From assembly GCA_012838875.1 (NCBI GenBank), contig DUOL01000083.1:1-18326 (forward strand): 18,326 nt of DNA, written 5' to 3'. This stretch comes from Bacteroidales bacterium (GTDB lineage: Bacteria > Bacteroidota > Bacteroidia > Bacteroidales > WCHB1-69). Position numbers and translations under genes: made by a program. Each line of letters begins with the position of its first letter. Within the stretch, counting starts at the first letter, position 1. A model generated the notes under the pieces. That model saw only the letters and a program-made list of their open reading frames with translations. It was not told the origin of the DNA and ran no database searches. Positions 7,199 to 13,395 of this stretch are shown one piece after another.

Positions 7199-7996
7199 CT
7201 AAAATTCTTTTTTAAAAACAAAAATATATTCGTGTTTAAAAAGATAATAATCGCTTTTTAGTGCACGATAAGTCCAAATTTCATTTTTACCCAATTTCCC
7301 TTTATTTCCTTCGATGTTTTTTACGATTATTCCTTTTAATTTAGTTTTAAAATTACGCTTTATAGAGTCCATTAGATAAAATGAAAGAGGAATAACTTCG
7401 CTGTTTTTGTATACATCGCCAATAACCAATGCGAAATATCTATTATTTGCAAGATATTGCAATGTGTTTTTACATACGCCTACAAAAGCGTTAATAAATG
7501 TTTGTAAATTAAAAATTTGTGAAAGATCATTTGGGTTATCTGTAAATTTTATAATATCCATATATGGAGGATGAAACAACATCAATTTTGCATTTTTTTC
7601 ATTTAAAACAGATAATCCTTTTTCAATTTCATTTTTTGTTTGATCTTTATTTGTTACATCGCAATTATGAATTGAAAAGTTTTTAAAAGTAGAATTAGCC
7701 ATTTGTGAATTGACATAATCAATCATTTTAGAGTTAATGTCTAGACCAATGAATTTTCTATTTAAACTTTCGCACTCGTATAGTGAAGTTCCGCTACCTA
7801 AAAAAACGTCTAATACCAAATCATTTTCTTTTGTAAATCGTCGGATAAGTTGATTGGGGATTTGCGGAATAAAATTACCGTGATATATATTTTTGTGTTT
7901 TCCACTTTTATCTCTTGCACTAATTAACCAAAGACTATCAACCCAAACGTCTAATTCTTTCCAGTTTTTTAAATCTATGTCATTAAATTTTGGCAT
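7199..7996 (-). CDS. DNA methyltransferase (N4-cytosine/N6-adenine family), HPPY motif
   Basis: The 265-residue product is a DNA amino-methyltransferase. Its motif I is VLDVFLGSGTSLYE at residues 61-74, preceded by a motif-X-like YHGNFIPQIPNQLIRRFT. The acidic end of the next strand is GLDIN. The catalytic motif IV is HPPY at 142-145, a variant of S/D/NPPY, followed by MDIIKFTDNPNDLSQ. Motif I precedes motif IV, so the order differs from classical beta-class enzymes. Whether the target is cytosine N4 or adenine N6 cannot be told. It is the promoter-proximal gene of the island apart from a doubtful small frame, which would place a protecting enzyme before both nucleases. Confidence 0.87.
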   Translation of the reverse strand: MPKFNDIDLKNWKELDVWVDSLWLISARDKSGKHKNIYHGNFIPQIPNQLIRRFTKENDLVLDVFLGSGTSLYECESLNRKFIGLDINSKMIDYVNSQMANSTFKNFSIHNCDVTNKDQTKNEIEKGLSVLNEKNAKLMLFHPPYMDIIKFTDNPNDLSQIFNLQTFINAFVGVCKNTLQYLANNRYFALVIGDVYKNSEVIPLSFYLMDSIKRNFKTKLKGIIVKNIEGNKGKLGKNEIWTYRALKSDYYLFKHEYIFVFKKEF

Positions 7997-8183
7997 AATA
8001 ATAAATTAGTAAATTTATAGTACTCAAATAATAGTTTTCAATCAATAAATTGTTTTTGACACGACGGCAGAGAAAACATCTTTTACATCCTCTTAAAAGA
8101 ATAAAACAATCAAATTTTTCATTTCTTAAAGCCGACCAAAAACATTTTAAAAACAAATTTTTCAAAAAAATGTCATCTAACAT
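7983..8183 (-). CDS. Doubtful small Cys-containing reading frame upstream of the methyltransferase
   Basis: A 66-codon frame begins at an ATG only 13 bases after the promoter-like TATCTTTG and overlaps the methyltransferase start by 14 bases. It has a C-x2-C-x2-C cluster (GCKRCFLCRRV) but no helix-turn-helix that would mark a restriction-modification controller. The rest is Leu/Tyr/Lys/Asn-rich, as expected of translated A+T-rich DNA. It may be only the untranslated leader of the operon. Confidence 0.2.
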   Translation of the reverse strand: MLDDIFLKNLFLKCFWSALRNEKFDCFILLRGCKRCFLCRRVKNNLLIENYYLSTINLLIYYYAKI

Positions 8184-8196
8184 CTAATTTACAAAA

Positions 8197-8204
8197 CAAA
8201 GATA
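8197..8204 (-). promoter_or_regulatory. Putative -7 box of the restriction-modification operon promoter
   Basis: The minus-strand reading is TATCTTTG, a perfect TAnnTTTG box. Transcription would start close to 8190 and run into the four-gene island. A clear -33 TTTG at the usual spacing is not visible. Confidence 0.5.
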
Positions 8205-8499
8205 CAATAAAAAAATGGAAATTCCGCCTATTGAAATCAAAATTTTATTTAAAACATAAACATTTAGCAAGCAATAATTTAATCGATTAATATGGAGTGA
8301 AAAATATAACGTTTCGTGTTCCTTAAACAGTGAACCACTCACAATAAAACATAAAAAGACTGCGTATCGTTAAAAACAAAAAAACCATGAAGTATACTAT
8401 TAAAATTGGCTGTGGAACCATGCAATATCTAATATCGAAAATAATCTTATCAATCAAGCTAAACGAGTAATACAAACATCAAATCAATAACAAAATAGT
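8205..8499. other. A+T-rich divergent intergenic region
   Basis: This region separates the minus-strand island from the plus-strand lipoprotein gene. It holds only very short open frames, for example 27 codons from the ATG at 8387. I see no coding signal, tRNA or strong hairpin. From about 8486 it becomes homologous to the region upstream of the second lipoprotein gene. Confidence 0.5.
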
Positions 8500-8528
8500 T
8501 TTGTAAAATAAAAAATTTTGTATTTTTG
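8500..8528 (+). promoter_or_regulatory. Bacteroidetes-type promoter of the first paralogous lipoprotein gene
   Basis: TTTG at 8500-8503 is followed after 17 bases by TATTTTTG at 8521-8528. The same arrangement recurs upstream of the paralogue at 9772-9801 with flanking sequence conserved, which supports function. Confidence 0.65.
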
Positions 8529-8591
8529 GTTTTTGTTTAAACGGAGAAGCCGACAGCCGAAAATGGAGGCATTAATAAAATTTACATAATT
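8529..8591 (+). promoter_or_regulatory. Conserved leader of the first paralogous lipoprotein gene
   Basis: The 63-base leader contains ACGGAGAAGCCGACAGCCG and TGGAGGCATTAATAAAATT, both retained almost unchanged upstream of the paralogue. CGG at 8542-8544 and CCG at 8550-8552 can form a small hairpin. GGAGG at 8565-8569 is 22 bases from the ATG, too far for a normal Shine-Dalgarno role. No known riboswitch class is recognised. Confidence 0.45.
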
Positions 8592-9503
8592 ATGAGAAAA
8601 ATTGTTCTTCTATCAATGGTCTTATCTTTGTTCTTTTTGGGTTGCCATAAAGATGGCGTCTATAATCCGAAAGAAAAAATCAAACGAATTTACACCCAAG
8701 AGCAGGGAAAAACAAAGGAGTTGAAGCAAGAGTGGACATGGGAGAAAGAGCTTTTAACTAAAGTTGAATATTTCAAGAACAACTATTCAAATGGTTATAA
8801 TCTCTTCTCTTATCTTGATAAAAGATTAATGTCAATTGTAACAAGTGGGGGAGCGATTATCACCTTTAATTATTACGGGAGACAGTATGACTTTATTGAA
8901 GAATCTGACATAGACGGACGAATTCATTCAAAGATAAAGTTTACGTATGACAAAAATAAAATTTCAAAAACGGAAATAACATTATATGATTATGATGATA
9001 TGGCAAATTGGAAATCAGAGAACGATATTATCTCTATAATAGAACCTCTATTCCCAACTGAATTTAAAGAAAGCATGGACAAAATAAAGTCGAATATAAA
9101 AAATGGAACTTTTACTACCCGTAAGATAACATCTTCTTTCACCTATGACGGTAAAAATTTAAAAGAGATGAAAAGTGAAGGGGTTGATATTGATGGTTCA
9201 TTTTGTTGTTACACATACACTTATACCAAATATGATAAAAACTCCAATCCCAAGTACCATTATATTTTTGGAAACGACGAGAATGGCTATGCTATAGGTG
9301 TTTCTTCTAAAAATAATCCCTTAGAAGTTAAACACACTTATCGAAGAAGTTGGGGAGACGATAATCAAAACACACAGACTGAGAGTGGCACAACGACGTA
9401 CGAATATGTGTACAACGGCAAATTTCCAACGGCGGTTAAGACAGCTGTAAAAAATGGTAACGGAACCAATTATCAATACACTACTTTTTACGAGTATGAA
9501 TAA
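8592..9503 (+). CDS. Putative lipoprotein, paralogue A (YD-like beta-rich repeats)
   Basis: The 303-residue product has a short signal peptide ending in the lipobox LFFLGC (C18), so it is probably lipidated and anchored in the outer membrane. After the cysteine comes HKDG, whose charge might favour surface exposure in this phylum. The mature part is rich in Tyr, Thr, Asp and Lys with recurrent units such as FTYDGKNLKEM, YTYTKYDKNSNPKYHYI and YEYVYNGKFP. These recall the YD/RHS-like or DUF4595-type beta-repeat lipoproteins of Bacteroidetes. Function is unknown. It is a diverged duplicate of the gene at 9864-10778, with nearly identical signal peptide and leader. Confidence 0.85.
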   Translation: MRKIVLLSMVLSLFFLGCHKDGVYNPKEKIKRIYTQEQGKTKELKQEWTWEKELLTKVEYFKNNYSNGYNLFSYLDKRLMSIVTSGGAIITFNYYGRQYDFIEESDIDGRIHSKIKFTYDKNKISKTEITLYDYDDMANWKSENDIISIIEPLFPTEFKESMDKIKSNIKNGTFTTRKITSSFTYDGKNLKEMKSEGVDIDGSFCCYTYTYTKYDKNSNPKYHYIFGNDENGYAIGVSSKNNPLEVKHTYRRSWGDDNQNTQTESGTTTYEYVYNGKFPTAVKTAVKNGNGTNYQYTTFYEYE

Positions 9504-9519
9504 AGAAGAGTTTTCGGTG

Positions 9520-9688
9520 GCGTGAGGGCGCAGCCGTATAGCCCGCAAGGGCGGAAGCCGCTGGGGACGCGGCGGCAAAAAAGCGACTTTAGAAGCTCTT
9601 TTTGCCGCTTTGCGACCCCACGGCTTGCGACCGCGGACTTGGAGGCGGAGACCGACCCGTGAGCGCCAGCGAACGGGGCACGCCCTGA
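9520..9688 (-). repeat. G+C-rich hairpin repeat, copy 2 (inverted relative to copy 1)
   Basis: This block begins GCGTGAGGGCGCAG and ends GGGGCACGCCCTGAT, the reverse complement of copy 1. Bases 9540-9608 are identical to the complement of 3975-4043 over 69 bases and include the central GCGGCAAAAA hairpin. The outer third is more diverged. It starts 16 bases after the stop codon of lipoprotein A and separates the two units of the tandem duplication. It may double as a transcription terminator. Confidence 0.9.
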
Positions 9689-9771
9689 TAAAAAATAAAA
9701 ATATTTTTATAACACTAAAGAGTCAAATCAAAAGTTGGATTTTCCATATTTCAACTAAATAAACAAAAAGA

Positions 9772-9801
9772 TTTGTAGAATAAAAAATTTTTGTATCTTT
9801 G
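9772..9801 (+). promoter_or_regulatory. Bacteroidetes-type promoter of the second paralogous lipoprotein gene
   Basis: TTTG at 9772-9775 and TATCTTTG at 9794-9801 are separated by 18 bases, close to the Bacteroidetes spacing. The region is conserved with the promoter of paralogue A. Confidence 0.7.
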
Positions 9802-9863
9802 TTTTTTGTTAAAACGGAGAAGCCGATAGCCGCAAGTGGAGGCATTATTAAAATTATATAATT
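9802..9863 (+). promoter_or_regulatory. Conserved leader of the second paralogous lipoprotein gene
   Basis: This leader repeats that of paralogue A: ACGGAGAAGCCGATAGCCG, then GTGGAGGCATTATTAAAATT. The CGG/CCG mini-hairpin at 9815-9825 is kept. Differences are few and scattered. Confidence 0.45.
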
Positions 9864-10778
9864 ATGAGAAAAATTGTTGTTTTATCAATGGTCTTATCTT
9901 TGTTCTTTTTGGGTTGCCATAAAGATGGTATCTATAATCCGAAAGAAAAAATCAAAACAATTTACCTCCAATGGGAAAACGAACCTAAGGAGTTAGATCA
10001 AAAATGGACATGGGAAAAAGAGCTGTTAACTGCAATTGAACTCTTTCACAACAACACTTCGCAAGGATTTGTACACTTCACTTATGAGAAAAAAAGATTA
10101 GTAAAAATTGAAACCCCATGGGGAAACACTATCAACATTAAATATGACGGAAGACATTATGACTCTTTGGAAGAATTATATCCGGACGGACGAACTCGTT
10201 CAACGATAAAGTTTTCGCATGACAAAAATAAAATTTCAAAAATGGAAATGAAATTTTATAATTACGATGAGGGATTTGAGAAGAAATCGAAAAACGATGT
10301 TATCTCTATAATGGAACCTTTTTTCCCTGCGGAATTTACGCAAAGTCTGAAGAAAACAAAGTCAAATATGAAAAATGAAGCTGTTTACACCTCCGAAACT
10401 ACTACTACTTTTACCTATGACGGTGATAATTTAAAAGAAATGAAAAGTGAAGGGGAAGATTCTGACGGAACATCTTGGAATGACAACTACACTTATATCA
10501 ACCACGATAAAAAATCCAATCCTAAATATCGTTTTATTCTTGGAAACGATGAAAGTGGTTATGCCTTAGGAGTTACTTCTAAAAACAATCCCATCGAAGT
10601 TCGAAACTTGTATTCCTATCAAGATGAGGGTTCAGCATCCAAAGACATCTTTACTAGCAACAGTACAATAAAATATGAATATGTATACGATGGTAAATTT
10701 CCGGTGGAGGCTAAAAAAATCGTAAGATATGATGACGGATACAATTATCAACACACTACCTTTTACGAGTATCAATAA
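9864..10778 (+). CDS. Putative lipoprotein, paralogue B (YD-like beta-rich repeats)
   Basis: This 304-residue lipoprotein has the same architecture as paralogue A: signal peptide, lipobox LFFLGC with C18, then HKDGIYNPKEKIK and a Tyr/Thr/Asp-rich beta-repeat body ending QHTTFYEYQ. The first 31 residues differ from A at three positions, whereas the mature region is much more diverged, especially at about 35-100 and 245-285. Conserved blocks include KWTWEKELL, DKNKISK, YDGDNLKEMKSEG, SKNNPIEV and YDGKFP. Function is unknown. It is probably an outer-membrane or surface protein. A strong hairpin follows the stop codon. Confidence 0.85.
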   Translation: MRKIVVLSMVLSLFFLGCHKDGIYNPKEKIKTIYLQWENEPKELDQKWTWEKELLTAIELFHNNTSQGFVHFTYEKKRLVKIETPWGNTINIKYDGRHYDSLEELYPDGRTRSTIKFSHDKNKISKMEMKFYNYDEGFEKKSKNDVISIMEPFFPAEFTQSLKKTKSNMKNEAVYTSETTTTFTYDGDNLKEMKSEGEDSDGTSWNDNYTYINHDKKSNPKYRFILGNDESGYALGVTSKNNPIEVRNLYSYQDEGSASKDIFTSNSTIKYEYVYDGKFPVEAKKIVRYDDGYNYQHTTFYEYQ

Positions 10779-10789
10779 AAAAATGATTT

Positions 10790-10821
10790 GTTGAGGGAGA
10801 GAAGTTCTTTTCTCCCTCAAC
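10790..10821 (+). terminator. Hairpin terminator after lipoprotein B
   Basis: GTTGAGGGAGAGAAG (10790-10804) pairs with CTTTTCTCCCTCAAC (10807-10821) over 15 positions with one G-T wobble; the innermost pairs must open to make a loop. A run of A residues precedes and a T/A-rich stretch follows, without a clean T tract. Confidence 0.7.
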
Positions 10822-10871
10822 ATTATATTATTTTCCGCTATTTTTTCTCAAAAAACGATTATAATAAATAG

Positions 10872-11822
10872 ATGAAGAAAATTTTAGTAACAGGCGGAGC
10901 CGGTTTTTTAGGTTCGCATTTGTGTGAAAAATTGCTGAATGAAGGAAATGAAGTAATCTGTTTGGATAACTATTTTACAGGAAGAAAGAGTAATATTATA
11001 CATCTCGTTGATAATCACTACTTTGAATTAATTCGTCACGATATTGCGTCTCCTTTTTTTATTGAAGTTGATGAGATTTACAATCTGGCTTGCCCCGCTT
11101 CTCCCATTCATTATCAGTATAATCCTATCAAAACGATTAAAACATCGGTCATGGGTGTTATTAATATGTTAGGGTTAGCAAAGCGAATCAAGGCTAAAAT
11201 TTTACAAGCTTCTACGAGTGAAGTGTACGGCGATCCTGTAGTTCACCCGCAAAGTGAAGAGTATTGGGGAAATGTAAATCCTATTGGCATACGCTCCTGC
11301 TACGATGAAGGGAAGCGGTGTGCAGAAACGCTCTGTTTCGACTATCACCGTCAAAACAACGTGCGAATTAAGGTGATTCGTATTTTTAACACCTACGGAC
11401 CACGTATGCATCCCAACGACGGACGAGTAATATCCAATTTTATCGTACAAGCCCTCAAGGGAGAAGATATCACCATTTACGGTAGCGGCGAACAAACGCG
11501 AAGTTTTTGTTATGTAGATGACATGATAGACGGCTTGATAGCCATGATGAACACCACGGACGATATCATCGGTCCTATCAATATCGGAAATCCTGATGAG
11601 TTTACCATTAAACAATTAGCAGAAATAATTATTGAGCTTACAAACTCTAAATCTAAAATTATCCATTTACCCTCCGTTGAAGATGACCCAATGCAACGAC
11701 AACCCGTAATTGATAAAGCAAAAGAAATTTTGCATTGGCAACCGACAACACAACTTAAAGATGGACTACAAAAAACAATTTCTTATTTTGAAAATGAGAT
11801 TTTTTCAAAGATAAAAAAATAA
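10872..11822 (+). CDS. UDP-glucuronate decarboxylase (UDP-xylose synthase), SDR family
   Basis: The 316-residue enzyme is an extended short-chain dehydrogenase that converts UDP-glucuronate to UDP-xylose using bound NAD in the cytoplasm, supplying sugar for surface glycans. The NAD-binding GxxGxxG is TGGAGFLG (G8, G11, G14). The catalytic set comprises the T115/S116 region of QASTSEVYGDP and Y144/K148 in SCYDEGK. The stretches NLACPASPIHYQYNP, YWGNVNPIG and RSCYDEGKRCAE are near-diagnostic of this subfamily as opposed to 4-epimerases or dTDP-glucose dehydratases. It stands alone between two lipoprotein genes, with no glycan cluster in view except the distant GT-C gene. Confidence 0.92.
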   Translation: MKKILVTGGAGFLGSHLCEKLLNEGNEVICLDNYFTGRKSNIIHLVDNHYFELIRHDIASPFFIEVDEIYNLACPASPIHYQYNPIKTIKTSVMGVINMLGLAKRIKAKILQASTSEVYGDPVVHPQSEEYWGNVNPIGIRSCYDEGKRCAETLCFDYHRQNNVRIKVIRIFNTYGPRMHPNDGRVISNFIVQALKGEDITIYGSGEQTRSFCYVDDMIDGLIAMMNTTDDIIGPINIGNPDEFTIKQLAEIIIELTNSKSKIIHLPSVEDDPMQRQPVIDKAKEILHWQPTTQLKDGLQKTISYFENEIFSKIKK

Positions 11823-11890
11823 GAAATAGCTAGAAAACATATATAAAAGCGACAAAACCTAAAAATTCATAATTTGTTGTAGTAAACAGA

Positions 11891-11918
11891 TTGCATGTTA
11901 TTTTTTTTTCTATCTTTG
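11891..11918 (+). promoter_or_regulatory. Promoter of the 173-residue lipoprotein gene
   Basis: A perfect TATCTTTG box lies at 11911-11918, 42 bases before the ATG, preceded by a T tract. An ATTG 17 bases upstream is a partial -33 match. Confidence 0.55.
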
Positions 11919-11960
11919 CAGCGTAATTAATTAAAATATTTAATTTAAAATTTTAAAAAC

Positions 11961-12482
11961 ATGAAAAGAAACTTAATTTTATTAACAGTACTGTTATCAT
12001 TTGGAATTCTTTTTTCAGCTTGTAAGAAAGATGAGAAAACTACTACTGAATTATTAACCTACAAAAAAGGCTGGGTACTTGCAGAAGCTACCTCTTCTCC
12101 TGCTTATGAATTAGCAAATGGAAGTTTTGCAACGAATCTTATGACCGATGGTTACTTGGAAGAGTGTGAATTGGATGATGTTGTTATATTCGCCGATAAT
12201 GGTGCTCAAACTATCGTTCCTAATACATTATGTGATTTCGGTTATCAAGGAGAAACAGCTGCATTGTGGACACTTGTAGAAAAAAATGGAAAAGAGTATT
12301 TAAAATTCCAAATCCCATTTTTCTATGATGAAACTTTCACAACGTATGATGCTGAACTCGAAGAGTGCGAAATTCTTAATATTACTGATGAGCAATTAAG
12401 AATTAAATTTACATTCAACGATGACGCAAATCCTGCTAAAGGTACATACTCCTTTACATTAACTTATAAACATGCTAAATAA
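11961..12482 (+). CDS. Putative lipoprotein with lipocalin-like features
   Basis: This 173-residue protein has a signal peptide ending LFSAC (C21) followed by KKDEK, a charged stretch resembling the K-(D/E) surface-export signals described for some Bacteroidetes lipoproteins. The mature domain has an alternating beta pattern (LLTYKKGWVLAEA, then DDVVIFADNG, ALWTLVEKNGKEYLKF and LRIKFTFND). It resembles the small lipocalin-like lipoproteins common in this phylum. Cysteines in EECELDD, NTLCDFG and EECEIL could form disulfides. The ligand and role are unknown. It has its own promoter and is followed 45 bases later by another lipoprotein gene. Confidence 0.85.
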   Translation: MKRNLILLTVLLSFGILFSACKKDEKTTTELLTYKKGWVLAEATSSPAYELANGSFATNLMTDGYLEECELDDVVIFADNGAQTIVPNTLCDFGYQGETAALWTLVEKNGKEYLKFQIPFFYDETFTTYDAELEECEILNITDEQLRIKFTFNDDANPAKGTYSFTLTYKHAK

Positions 12483-12527
12483 AATAGCATTGGTAATTAT
12501 ATAAACACTTAAAAAAAGGAAACAATT

Positions 12528-12833
12528 ATGAAAAAATTATTTTTAGTATTATTAGCAGCCGGTTTAATCGCAGCTTGCGGAACAAAAAAAGAAGAAGTTA
12601 AAGACGAAGTAGTTGATTCTACTGCAATAGAAGCAACAGTTGATACTCCGGAAGAACAACCTACAGCAGAAGTTACCCCAGCTCCAGCTCCGACAGCTCC
12701 TAAAACAAATGTTGAAAAACCAAAAACAGAAGAAGTTAAAGAAAGTGCTAAGGAAGCTATACAACAAGCAACTCCTCCTGCAACAAAAGAAGAGCCTGCA
12801 AAACCTGCTACCCCTAACAAACCTCGCAGATAA
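12528..12833 (+). CDS. Small low-complexity lipoprotein (Pro/Ala/Glu/Lys-rich)
   Basis: The 101-residue product has a signal peptide with lipobox LIAAC (C17). The rest is almost wholly Pro, Ala, Thr, Glu, Lys and Val (for example EVTPAPAPTAPKTN and KPATPNKPRR) with no predicted globular domain. It could be a periplasmic spacer or tether, or a stress-type lipoprotein. Function is unknown. An AAGGA at 12516-12520, seven bases before the ATG, is an unusually good Shine-Dalgarno sequence for this phylum. An efficient terminator follows the stop. It may be co-transcribed with the preceding lipoprotein gene. Confidence 0.8.
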   Translation: MKKLFLVLLAAGLIAACGTKKEEVKDEVVDSTAIEATVDTPEEQPTAEVTPAPAPTAPKTNVEKPKTEEVKESAKEAIQQATPPATKEEPAKPATPNKPRR

Positions 12834-12855
12834 TTCTTCGATGATAATAAAAAAA

Positions 12856-12886
12856 AGCCTGAATCCGAAAGTTCAGGCTTTTTTTA
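12856..12886 (+). terminator. Rho-independent terminator after the small lipoprotein gene
   Basis: AGCCTGAA (12856-12863) pairs with TTCAGGCT (12872-12879) around an 8-base loop, followed by a run of seven T. A matching A tract on the left means it could also work on the other strand. Confidence 0.92.
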
Positions 12887-12930
12887 TTCATTACTCATAC
12901 TTAATATTAAAAAATCACCACTTATACGAC

Positions 12931-12961
12931 TTTGAAAATTGAAAATTAAATATTATTTTTG
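12931..12961 (+). promoter_or_regulatory. Promoter of the mce-lnt operon
   Basis: TTTG at 12931-12934 and TATTTTTG at 12954-12961 are exactly 19 bases apart, matching the Bacteroidetes TTTG-N19-TAnnTTTG consensus. The mce ATG is 26 bases further on. Confidence 0.75.
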
Positions 12962-12987
12962 CCATTAATTTTAAAAAATATTACAAC

Positions 12988-13395
12988 ATGAATATTTCAC
13001 ACATTGAACATATTGGCATCGCCGTTAAAAGTTTGGAGCATGCCATTCCTTACTACGAAAATGTTTTAGGACTAAAATGTTATGCCATCGAAGAGGTTCA
13101 AGACCAAAAGGTGAAAACGGCATTTTTCCAAGTTGGAGAAACTAAAATTGAACTCTTAGAAGCAACCGATAGTGAGAGTCCTATTGCCAAATTTATTGAG
13201 AAAAGAGGCGAGGGTGTACATCATATTGCTTTCTGCGTTAATAGTGTTACGAAAGGATTGGAAAAAATGGAAGCTGCCGGTATTAGCTTGATAGACAAAA
13301 AACCTCGAAAAGGTGCCGAAGGGCTTAACATCGCTTTTTTACACCCTAAGTCAACGCAAGGCGTATTGACCGAATTGTGCGAAAAACCTGAATAA
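12988..13395 (+). CDS. mce: Methylmalonyl-CoA epimerase
   Basis: This 135-residue vicinal-oxygen-chelate protein interconverts (2R)- and (2S)-methylmalonyl-CoA, linking succinyl-CoA and propionyl-CoA metabolism. The VOC repeats begin IEHIGIAV (metal ligand H8) and GVHHIAFCV (H79), and the last ligand is E129 in VLTELCEKPE. The segment KGAEGLNIAFLHPKSTQGVLTEL is typical of the epimerase rather than glyoxalase I. It normally acts beside methylmalonyl-CoA mutase and decarboxylase, which are not in this window. Its TAA overlaps the lnt ATG by one base (TAATG), so the two are probably translationally coupled. Confidence 0.93.
   Translation: MNISHIEHIGIAVKSLEHAIPYYENVLGLKCYAIEEVQDQKVKTAFFQVGETKIELLEATDSESPIAKFIEKRGEGVHHIAFCVNSVTKGLEKMEAAGISLIDKKPRKGAEGLNIAFLHPKSTQGVLTELCEKPE

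Noticed and set aside
8387..8470. 27-codon frame in the divergent intergenic region
   Set aside because: Too short, A+T-rich, no ribosome site or family resemblance.
4285..9503. Complete transposon or prophage carrying the restriction island
   Set aside because: No transposase, integrase, relaxase or phage structural gene is present, and no target-site duplication or attachment site could be identified around the repeats.
9321..9578. Minus-strand frame overlapping the end of lipoprotein A and the repeat
   Set aside because: It starts inside the hairpin repeat and runs antisense through a well-supported gene; no domain or promoter.
12509..12942. Frames on both strands over the small Pro/Ala/Glu/Lys-rich lipoprotein gene
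   Set aside because: Low-complexity repeats keep several frames open at once. Only the frame at 12528-12833 has a signal peptide, lipobox, good ribosome binding site and a terminator just after its stop.
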